A stretch of 64,000 nucleotides of DNA from contig BTUU01000001.1 in NCBI GenBank assembly GCA_045863555.1, positions 124,001 to 188,000 on the forward strand, given 5' to 3'. The position numbers were made by a program, and so were the translations under genes. This document shows, one piece after another, positions 57,690 to 64,000 of the stretch. The stretch comes from JACRLV01 sp045863555 (lineage in GTDB: Bacteria; Planctomycetota; Phycisphaerae; UBA1845; Fen-1342). How positions within the stretch are numbered: the stretch's first letter is position 1; the number at the start of each line of letters is the position of its first letter. Below the pieces are notes generated by a model. The model had not been told where the DNA came from, ran no database searches, and saw only the letters and a program-made list of their open reading frames with translations.

Positions 57690-60062
57690 CTACTGAGCCC
57701 GGTTCGCCAGCATCGTGCTCTGGAGCGCTTCCGTCTCGTCAGCCACGGGAACCGTGGCGGGGGCGAGCTGAATCTGCCGCTCGCGCACGGCCTTGAGGAG
57801 GTACATCGTGCCGCCGCCGACGAGGAGGCTGGAGAGGCAGACCGCGAGCTGGATCAGCCACGCTTCGATCAGGAATGCGCCGATCAGGATCGGCACGAGG
57901 AGCCCGACCAGCGTGAGGCTCAGGCAGACGGCCGTGACCCGCGTCAGACGGTCCCACTGTCGCGCGCGGGTGACCGAGACGTAAACGCCCGCCGCGATGG
58001 TCCACATCAGGCAGGTGAGGAACAGCAGGGAGCGTGACGGGAGCGTCGCGGGGCTGTTTTCGAGCAGCGCCTTGAGCGCCTGGGCCTGGATCATGCAGCC
58101 CGAGATCTCAGCCCCGCCCCAGATCTTGTGCATGTCCACTCCCGGGCGCAGCTCGCCGATCAGTACGACCTTGTTGGCGAACCACGTTCGCAGGAGGCGA
58201 AGATCGGCCGTGAATACCGCTTCGTATGGGATCGCGCGGGCGAGCCAGGCCGACTCCGGTTCGGCGGCCACCCGGGTGTGCGCCATCTGATCGCCCTCGA
58301 GGATGACGCCGGGGCGGTCGCCGGCCTGGGCGGCATTGACGGTGTGAAACGTGAACACGGGAAGCTCGTCAGACTCGGGCGCGAAACGCGACTGACCCTC
58401 GGTGACGGCCGGCCGCCGGTAGGTGATGCGGATCGATTTGCGATCCGGCTTGAATTCGTACTCCGGGCGGCACTCCGGAAAGCGCGAGGCCGCGTAGGCC
58501 GCGAGGGCGAGCGCCGGGACGGGTTGTTCGTAGCCGCGGCGGAAGGCGTAGACAACCTCGAACTGCCGCGGCAGGTAATCGGCATTGACCGATACGATCG
58601 ACGCGCTGGAGTGAACGGCCGCGCGGATCGCCGCCGAGATGCGCGGCTCCGAATTCAGGTCGAAATCGCGGACGCCCACGACGACCGGGACGCCGACGGC
58701 GGTGAGCGACTCCACCCCGCGGACGAATGCCGGGTCGAATTCCTCATTGTCATTCGAAAAGTAGTAGTCCCACGTAACGACGCGCGGGCCGGCCGCGGCG
58801 ACAATTTCCATGAACCGGCCGTGCAGGGCCCGCCAGCTCTCGTTGTCGAGGTCGTTTACCCCGGGAATATCAGCGCCGAGGCGGCCCTCCTCGATCGCCT
58901 TGACCGTGTTGTCGGTAAATGTCACGAGTGCGACGTCGCGCTCGGTTGCCTCGCCGCTCGGGGCGGAGTTCACGCGCATCGCCCCGAAGAGCAGCGCGAC
59001 GACCAGCGCCGCCGTCAGCGCGGCCAGTCCCCGCACCTCGTAGGGGTGATTGCGGACGAGCAGCGCCGCCAGCCGCGCCAGGTAGTGCGCCGGCGACGGC
59101 TCGCGCCGCGCGTCGACCGGCCGGCCGGCGAGGAAGTTCTCGAGATCGGCCGCGAAGGCCGCACAGGTCGGATAGCGCTTGTCGGGCTGGGTCTCGACGC
59201 ACTTGGCGATGATTGCGCCGAGGTCGTCGACGTGCGCGACGCGGCGCTGGCGCAGGAGCATCATTCGCTGCTGCGGGTCGCGGGCGAGGCGGGCCGGCTC
59301 CATCGTCACGCAGTGGAACAGCAGCGCGCCGAGGGCGAAGACGTCGACGCGGCCGTCGATCCGCTGGCCGGCGACGACCTCCGGGGCGATGTAGCCGAGC
59401 GTTCCGACGGGGCCTTCGGGCGTGCCGGATTCGGTCATGCGCGGCGGAGCGTCGAGGCGCAGGCGGCGGGCGATGCCGAAATCGACGATGTGCGGCTCGC
59501 TCGCCGCGTCGATCAGAATGTTCTGCGGCTTGATGTCCCGGTGGATGACCCCCTGGGCGTGCGCGTAGTCGATCGCGAGCGCGACTTTCAGGACGATCTG
59601 GATGCGGTCGGCGAGCGAGACCCCCTGGCCGCGCAGGTAGTCGTTCAGGCGCTGGCCTTCGACGAAGTCCATCGAGTAATAGAGCGGCGGAGTCGAAAGC
59701 TGCGCGTCGTAGAGCGTGGCGATATTCGGGTGCCGGAGCCGGGCGATCAGGTGCACTTCATTTTCGAAGTAGCTGGTGAGCAGCGGGGTCTTGCTGAAGA
59801 GCACCTTCAGCGCTTCGATGCGCTCGGTCGCGTGGTGAATGGCCCGATAGACCACCCCGAATCCGCCCTTCCCGACCTGATCGATGATCGTGTAATTCGG
59901 GATCGGCGGGAACTTTCCGTCCGTGATCTTCCGGTAGTGGGCGCGGAGCGATTCGCTGCCGACAAGCAGCTCCACCGCGCGGCGGCGGTCGTCGGGGATG
60001 GCCTCGCCCCGCGCCAGCGCGTCCAGCAGTTCCGCTTCCTGGGTTGTGGGTTCGACGCTCAT
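57690..60062 (-). CDS. Membrane Ser/Thr protein kinase with CHASE2 sensor domain
   Basis: A 790-residue protein. The N-terminal Hanks-type kinase has the G-loop VGKGGFGVVY (residues 63-72), Lys86 in EALKVL, the catalytic loop HRDIKPQN at 174-181 and DFG at 194-196, so it is predicted active. After a helix near residue 365 (ALTAALVVALLFGAMRV) comes a CHASE2 sensor domain outside the membrane (VALVTFTDNTVKAIEEG, VVTWDYYFSNDNEEF, VVVGVRDF). Two or three more helices follow (LFLTCLMWTIAAGVYVSV, LVGLLVPILIGAFLI and LIQLAVCLSSLLVGG), then a short cytoplasmic tail. The start is ATG 60062; a -10-like TATACT lies inside the codons of the next upstream ATG. Divergent from ggt. Confidence 0.88.
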   Translation of the reverse strand: MSVEPTTQEAELLDALARGEAIPDDRRRAVELLVGSESLRAHYRKITDGKFPPIPNYTIIDQVGKGGFGVVYRAIHHATERIEALKVLFSKTPLLTSYFENEVHLIARLRHPNIATLYDAQLSTPPLYYSMDFVEGQRLNDYLRGQGVSLADRIQIVLKVALAIDYAHAQGVIHRDIKPQNILIDAASEPHIVDFGIARRLRLDAPPRMTESGTPEGPVGTLGYIAPEVVAGQRIDGRVDVFALGALLFHCVTMEPARLARDPQQRMMLLRQRRVAHVDDLGAIIAKCVETQPDKRYPTCAAFAADLENFLAGRPVDARREPSPAHYLARLAALLVRNHPYEVRGLAALTAALVVALLFGAMRVNSAPSGEATERDVALVTFTDNTVKAIEEGRLGADIPGVNDLDNESWRALHGRFMEIVAAAGPRVVTWDYYFSNDNEEFDPAFVRGVESLTAVGVPVVVGVRDFDLNSEPRISAAIRAAVHSSASIVSVNADYLPRQFEVVYAFRRGYEQPVPALALAAYAASRFPECRPEYEFKPDRKSIRITYRRPAVTEGQSRFAPESDELPVFTFHTVNAAQAGDRPGVILEGDQMAHTRVAAEPESAWLARAIPYEAVFTADLRLLRTWFANKVVLIGELRPGVDMHKIWGGAEISGCMIQAQALKALLENSPATLPSRSLLFLTCLMWTIAAGVYVSVTRARQWDRLTRVTAVCLSLTLVGLLVPILIGAFLIEAWLIQLAVCLSSLLVGGGTMYLLKAVRERQIQLAPATVPVADETEALQSTMLANRAQ

Positions 60063-60104
60063 GAATTGGCTTTTCGTCCGGTCCGTCGGCGTACCGCTGA
60101 GGGA

Positions 60105-60110
60105 AGTATA
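60105..60110 (-). promoter_or_regulatory. TATACT -10-like element of the kinase gene
   Basis: TATACT on the minus strand lies 42 bases before ATG 60062 and within the codons following an alternative ATG at 60116. If it is the -10, the alternative start cannot be used. The -35 is weak. The surrounding AAGTATACTT is a palindrome. Confidence 0.35.
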
Positions 60111-60184
60111 CTTCATTCGGCGCGGCCGGAACCGAAAACGGACGCGTTTCCGTTCCGACCGGACGTTCAGACTGGGAGGCGACC

Positions 60185-61981
60185 ATGCCGGAGAGGACCA
60201 TTCAGTGCGTGACGATCGTCGCGGTCTTCGCGATCTGCGGGGCGGCGCGGACCCTTGCCGACGAGGCGCCGCCCTGGATCGCCGAGGGCACCGCCGGGAT
60301 GGTCGCCGCCGATCACCCCGAGGCGTCTGCGATCGGGGTGGCCGTCCTGCGGGCGGGGGGGAGCGCCTTCGACGCGGCGATCGCGACGTCGGCGGCGCTG
60401 ACGGTCACGCGGCCGGAAAGCACGGGCATCGGCGGCGGCGGCTTCATGGTCGCGTACATCGCGGCGGAAAAGCGCTTCATCGCGCTCGATTTCCGTGAAA
60501 TGGCGCCGGAGGCCGCGACGCCGGAGCGATATGCAAAACTCCATGCTGAAATCGGCGACGGCCCGTCGGCGAGCATCTACGGCGGCAACGCGGTGGGTGT
60601 GCCGGGGCTCGTCGCGGGCTGGCGTGAGGTGCACAAACGGCTCGGCACGCGCGAATGGAAGTCGCTCCTCGAGCCGGCGGCGGCGCTGGCGGAGCGCGGA
60701 TTCACGGTCGACGAGAGCTGCCGCGATTCGATCGAGTCGGCGCTCAAGGACTTCAAGAAATACCCCGCGTTCGATGCGCGGTTCGCCGCGCTGAAGCGCC
60801 GCATCGCGCCCGAGGGCGTGGCCCGCGAGGTCGGGACGCGCTGGGAGCGGAGGGACATCGCCGCGACGCTGCGGCTCCTTGCCGAGCGCGGCCCCGATGC
60901 GTTCTACGCCGAGCCGATCGGGTCTTCGATCATCAGGGCGGTGAACGGGGCGGGCGGCGAGATGACGGAAGACGATTTGCGGCGCTACCGCGTAATCGAG
61001 CGCACGCCGCTGCGATTCTCGACGCAAAGGCACATCCCGCGCCCGGAAGCGGAACCTCCGTTCGAGTGGATCACGATGCCTCCTCCGTCATCCGGCGGCG
61101 CGTGCCTCGCGCAGCTGGCGCTGGTCGACGCTTGGCTGGAGAAAACCGAAATGTATCTCGCAGTGCGTGCGCCCGCGATTCCTCTTTCCTGGCGGATTGA
61201 GGCGATGAAGCACGCATTCGCGAATCGATCCCGGTTCCTGGCCGATCCGGATTTTGCGCCCGTCGATGTGTCGAAGATGGTTGACGCTGCCTACGCGAAG
61301 GACCTCGCAGACAAGATCGCTCGAAAACAACACCCAGCGACGATCGACGCCTATGGCTTGCGGCCGCCGGACGACCGCGGCACATCGCACTTCAGCATCG
61401 TTGATCGGGCGGGCAACGTCGTCGCGTGGACAGAGACAATCAATGGCGGTTATGGATCGTTCGTCGTCGTCGAACCGCACGGCGTCATTCTCAACAACCA
61501 GATGGACGACTTTACGACGGTCGAAGGCGAGGCGAACCTCTTCGGTCTTGTGCAGAGCAGGGCGAATCTAGTCGGCCCCGGCAAACGACCCCTGTCGAGC
61601 ATGACGCCGACGATCGTCATGCGTGAAGGCAAGCCGGTGCTCGCCATCGGAGGTTCCGGAGGTCCACGGATCATCACGTCGGTGTTCCAGGTGGCGATCA
61701 CGGTCCTCGGGCGCGGCCCGCACGTCCTTGGTATCGCCACATCCGAGCGCGCGATGTCCGAACCGCGAGTTCACCATCAATGGCAGCCGGACGAGGTGTT
61801 CTTCGATCGGGATCCGAACGAACAATGGAAGTTGATCATCACCGCCTTGCGCGAGCAGGGGTACAAAGTCTCCGAGAAGCGCCGCGGCGCATCAGTGCAG
61901 TACATCAGCATCGACGCCAAAACGCTCCGGCGCACCGGCGTCTGCGACCCGCGCAAGGGCGGCCGGCCGGCCGCGGAATAG
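60185..61981 (+). CDS. ggt: Gamma-glutamyltranspeptidase
   Basis: A 598-residue exported precursor that cleaves itself into two subunits and transfers or hydrolyses gamma-glutamyl groups, chiefly of glutathione. Signal peptide TIVAVFAICGAARTLA. The N-terminal subunit starts with GMVAADHPEASAIGVAVLRAGGSAFDAAIA and STGIGGGGFMV. The catalytic Thr400 in DDRGTSHFSIVD starts the small subunit, and the glycine-rich SMTPTIV / GGSGGPRIITSV loop closes the active site. It acts in the periplasm. GGAGG lies just before the ATG. Divergent from the kinase gene by 122 bases. Confidence 0.95.
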   Translation: MPERTIQCVTIVAVFAICGAARTLADEAPPWIAEGTAGMVAADHPEASAIGVAVLRAGGSAFDAAIATSAALTVTRPESTGIGGGGFMVAYIAAEKRFIALDFREMAPEAATPERYAKLHAEIGDGPSASIYGGNAVGVPGLVAGWREVHKRLGTREWKSLLEPAAALAERGFTVDESCRDSIESALKDFKKYPAFDARFAALKRRIAPEGVAREVGTRWERRDIAATLRLLAERGPDAFYAEPIGSSIIRAVNGAGGEMTEDDLRRYRVIERTPLRFSTQRHIPRPEAEPPFEWITMPPPSSGGACLAQLALVDAWLEKTEMYLAVRAPAIPLSWRIEAMKHAFANRSRFLADPDFAPVDVSKMVDAAYAKDLADKIARKQHPATIDAYGLRPPDDRGTSHFSIVDRAGNVVAWTETINGGYGSFVVVEPHGVILNNQMDDFTTVEGEANLFGLVQSRANLVGPGKRPLSSMTPTIVMREGKPVLAIGGSGGPRIITSVFQVAITVLGRGPHVLGIATSERAMSEPRVHHQWQPDEVFFDRDPNEQWKLIITALREQGYKVSEKRRGASVQYISIDAKTLRRTGVCDPRKGGRPAAE

Positions 61982-62154
61982 CAGACGGCTATCGCTTCTC
62001 CCGATCGCACGCTCGACCACTCCAGTCGTCGCGCGCCCGATAATCCTCCGTCCGTGAAAAACTCACGTCTCCTCGCCTCCGCGTTGATTCCGGGTTTCCG
62101 CGCGGCCTAGCATTCTTGCTCACATTCCCCTTGGCGACTTTCTGGGAGAGAAAT

Positions 62155-63108
62155 ATGAATCGCGCTTATAGGACCTGCGGAATCGGTCTCTGCCTGCTTG
62201 GCGTCTCGGCCGCGGTGGCGGGCGGCACGAGCCTGTACGACTTCACGATCAACGCGAACTTGAGCGGCCTCGATGCGGACATCAACGTCGGCGTTTCCAC
62301 CGCGGGGACGCTCATCGGCAATTATGACGAGGTGAACAACCCCACGGGTACGCGGACGAAGCCCGGACTGTTCGGGTCTTTCGGACCGACGGAGAACTTG
62401 CCAGTCGAGACCAGCCTCGACCTCGCGCTGGTCGGGTCGCCCAATACGCGGACGAGCGGCGCATTCCGCATGGAGTTCGATTTCAACGCCGGCCTGATTG
62501 CGATGAGTGACTACTCGACGGACTTCCTCGCGTCGGGCGCGGAATCGCTGACGGCCGAGATCACGCTCATGACCGAGACGTTCCGGACGCGAAACCCGAC
62601 GTTTCTCTACCTCGGCGGCTTTCCGATCACGATTCCGGTCGGACAGATCACGCTGAACTCGCTCACGGCGACGCAGGTCGGTATCGGCCCCGGCACGCTG
62701 ACGCCCATCGACGCGACGCACTTCTCGTTCAGCGTCGTGCCGATCGTGTCGATCGCGGGGTCGGTCGACGTGCTCGGTCAGACGTTTGACCTGCCCGCGA
62801 CGCCGATCCCGCTGCTGCTCAGCGGCGAGCTGGAAGTGGCCGGCGAGACGGCGGTGATCACATCCGTGCAGCCGCTGGAGATCATCAATTCGACGCCGCT
62901 CGATCAGGCGCTGCCGCAGATTCCGCTCCCGCTGCCGACGCTGGATCCGGACAACCCGGCCAACGTGCTGCTCGATCTGATTCTCAGCGAGGTCGGCGCG
63001 GAACTCACGGGAACGCTCACGACGGTCGCGAACGGCCGGCTGGTTCCGGAGCCGGCGAGCCTGGCGCTTCTGCTGGCGGGAGCGGCGTTCGTTCTCCGTC
63101 GTCGCTGA
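62155..63108 (+). CDS. Exported PEP-CTERM protein
   Basis: A 317-residue protein from ATG 62155 with GGGAGAG upstream. Signal peptide GIGLCLLGVSAAVAGG. The mature part is beta-rich, without a recognised domain: GRSLYDFT-like start, DADINVGVSTAGTL, GAFRMEFDFNAGL and GQITLNSLTATQVG. The C-terminus is VPEPASLALLLAGAAFVLRRR, the PEP-CTERM signal: VPEP, a hydrophobic helix and a basic end. Exosortase would cut it and anchor or export the product, so an exosortase should be encoded elsewhere. Function unknown. Convergent with nuoD, 15 bases apart. Confidence 0.82.
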   Translation: MNRAYRTCGIGLCLLGVSAAVAGGTSLYDFTINANLSGLDADINVGVSTAGTLIGNYDEVNNPTGTRTKPGLFGSFGPTENLPVETSLDLALVGSPNTRTSGAFRMEFDFNAGLIAMSDYSTDFLASGAESLTAEITLMTETFRTRNPTFLYLGGFPITIPVGQITLNSLTATQVGIGPGTLTPIDATHFSFSVVPIVSIAGSVDVLGQTFDLPATPIPLLLSGELEVAGETAVITSVQPLEIINSTPLDQALPQIPLPLPTLDPDNPANVLLDLILSEVGAELTGTLTTVANGRLVPEPASLALLLAGAAFVLRRR

Positions 63109-63123
63109 TCGGCGTCGGCCGGT

Positions 63124-64000
63124 TCAACGGTCCAGTTCGGCCGCGATAATCTCCAGACTCCCCAGCACCGCGACGACGTCGCTAATCTGGTGTCCGACGA
63201 TCATGTCCGGGAACGCCTGGTAGTTGATGAAACACGGCGGGCGGCAGCGGGCGCGGTAGGCTGCGTTCTTGCCGTCGCTGACGAGGTAGAAACCCAGTTC
63301 GCCCGTGGGGCTTTCGATCGCACCGTAGGCTTCGCCGAGCGGCGGCCGCCAGCCGCGGTTGGTCATGATCTTCTGGAAGTGGCTGATCAGCCCTTCGATC
63401 GAGAAGAAGATCTCGCGCTTGTCCGGCAGCGTCATGTTCATGTCGGGCATGACGTTGACCGGGCCGTCGGGCATCATCTTCAGCACCTGCCTGATGATCT
63501 CGCACGACTGGCGCATCTCGTACAGGCGGACCATGTACCGGGCCTGAACATCGCCCGTGTACATGATGGGGACCGTGAACTTCACCGCCGGCGCGCCGCG
63601 GCCATCCCAGTTCTCCGCGTAGCAGAGGTAGGGGTCGTCCTTGCGCACGTCGCGCTTCACGCCGCTCGCCCGGGCGACCGGTCCGGTGATGGACCAGGCC
63701 ACGGCGTCGTCGTGGCTGATGACGCCGATTCCGCGGCAGCGCTCGATGAAGATCCGGTTGCGGTTGAGCAGGCTTTCGAAGTCCTCGAGCGCCGTCGGAA
63801 CGGTCTGACTGACGAAGGTCTCGATCTTCTTGAACCAGCCGGGCGGGGCGTCGGCCATCACGCCGCCGACGCGCGTGTAGCTCACCGTGAACCGCGCGCC
63901 GCAGAGTTCCTCGAGCAGATCGTAGATGACCTCGCGCTCGTTAAAGCCGTAGAGAAAGCCCGTGAGCGCGCCGAGGTCGAGGGCGGCCGCGCCGACGCAG
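63124..64000 (-). CDS. nuoD: NADH-quinone oxidoreductase subunit D, 3' part
   Basis: The frame is open from the window edge down to the stop at 63124, giving about 292 residues; the N-terminal part lies beyond the window. Complex I 49-kDa subunit motifs: LGALTGFLYGFNEREVIYDL, ARFTVSYTRVGGVMADAP, RCRGIGVISHDDAVAWSITGPVARASG, YEMRQSCEIIRQ, SPTGELGFYLVSDG and the end CFINYQAFPDMIVGHQISDVVAVLGSLEIIAAELDR. NuoD is a peripheral-arm subunit close to the quinone site. Other nuo genes would be expected upstream of it. Confidence 0.95.
   Translation of the reverse strand, partial: CVGAAALDLGALTGFLYGFNEREVIYDLLEELCGARFTVSYTRVGGVMADAPPGWFKKIETFVSQTVPTALEDFESLLNRNRIFIERCRGIGVISHDDAVAWSITGPVARASGVKRDVRKDDPYLCYAENWDGRGAPAVKFTVPIMYTGDVQARYMVRLYEMRQSCEIIRQVLKMMPDGPVNVMPDMNMTLPDKREIFFSIEGLISHFQKIMTNRGWRPPLGEAYGAIESPTGELGFYLVSDGKNAAYRARCRPPCFINYQAFPDMIVGHQISDVVAVLGSLEIIAAELDR

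Overview
The window looks like a scaffold from an uncultured member of the Planctomycetota, most likely class Phycisphaerae. This rests on marker patterns, not on a search. The DNA is very GC-rich. Two exported proteins end in paired dockerin-like calcium loops (GD.DGD.DVDL.DLA.LL..FG type). A secreted protease carries a long DCNGNG.PD.CDIA repeat array. There is a PEP-CTERM protein, a zinc-ribbon stub of the CxxCxYxLRGL type, a ClpS with VD..G in place of VH..G, and a MoxR/DUF58/von Willebrand (Bat-like) operon fused to very large exported helical proteins. No rRNA, tRNA, insertion sequence, prophage or CRISPR array was seen. A 10-N gap at 15360-15369 inside poly-C/poly-G sequence marks a scaffold join, so gene order across it is not guaranteed.

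Layout. 1-10.9 kb: the start of a GH116-type glycosidase lipoprotein, a GT-C membrane glycosyltransferase, a zinc-ribbon remnant abutting a PrcB_C-like secreted protein, a sortilin/BNR propeller protein, a class I aminotransferase, an HDOD regulator and a periplasmic-binding-like lipoprotein. 11-15.3 kb: an unknown exported Ser/Thr-rich protein, galactokinase, then a tightly overlapping unit of two paralogous small lipoproteins and an ACMSD-like decarboxylase. 15.4-23.4 kb: a 1529-residue M4 metalloprotease with two kinds of calcium-binding repeats, SelA with an unusual insertion, and a beta-helix protein with dockerin-like tail.

23.7-34.4 kb: one eight-gene minus-strand operon, read tlpA-like, moxR, DUF58, DUF4381-like, two vWA proteins, a TPR-like anchored protein and a 1302-residue exported protein. 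Its likely logic is a MoxR AAA+ ATPase acting on vWA proteins at the membrane, with periplasmic helical partners. 34.5-40.5 kb: recA, an FG-GAP/dockerin protein, trpF, a 77-residue lipoprotein, thiS-thiG and a Uma2 nuclease-fold protein. 40.6-51.9 kb: 4-hydroxyphenylpyruvate dioxygenase, a formyltransferase-like protein, a secreted vanadium haloperoxidase, a TPR/HEAT exported protein, a 33-residue very basic peptide, clpS divergent from rpsA (ribosomal protein S1 with a His/Gly-rich segment), ptsN, arginase, a small membrane protein and an ABC ATPase. 52-64 kb: flagellin with a clear terminator, a 1265-residue FG-GAP lipoprotein, a Ser/Thr kinase with CHASE2 sensor, gamma-glutamyltranspeptidase, a PEP-CTERM protein and the end of nuoD.

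Taken together this is a housekeeping-plus-cell-surface segment. Core metabolism genes are scattered singly, and much of the coding capacity goes to exported, repeat-rich or anchored proteins that use at least three different C-terminal tail types.
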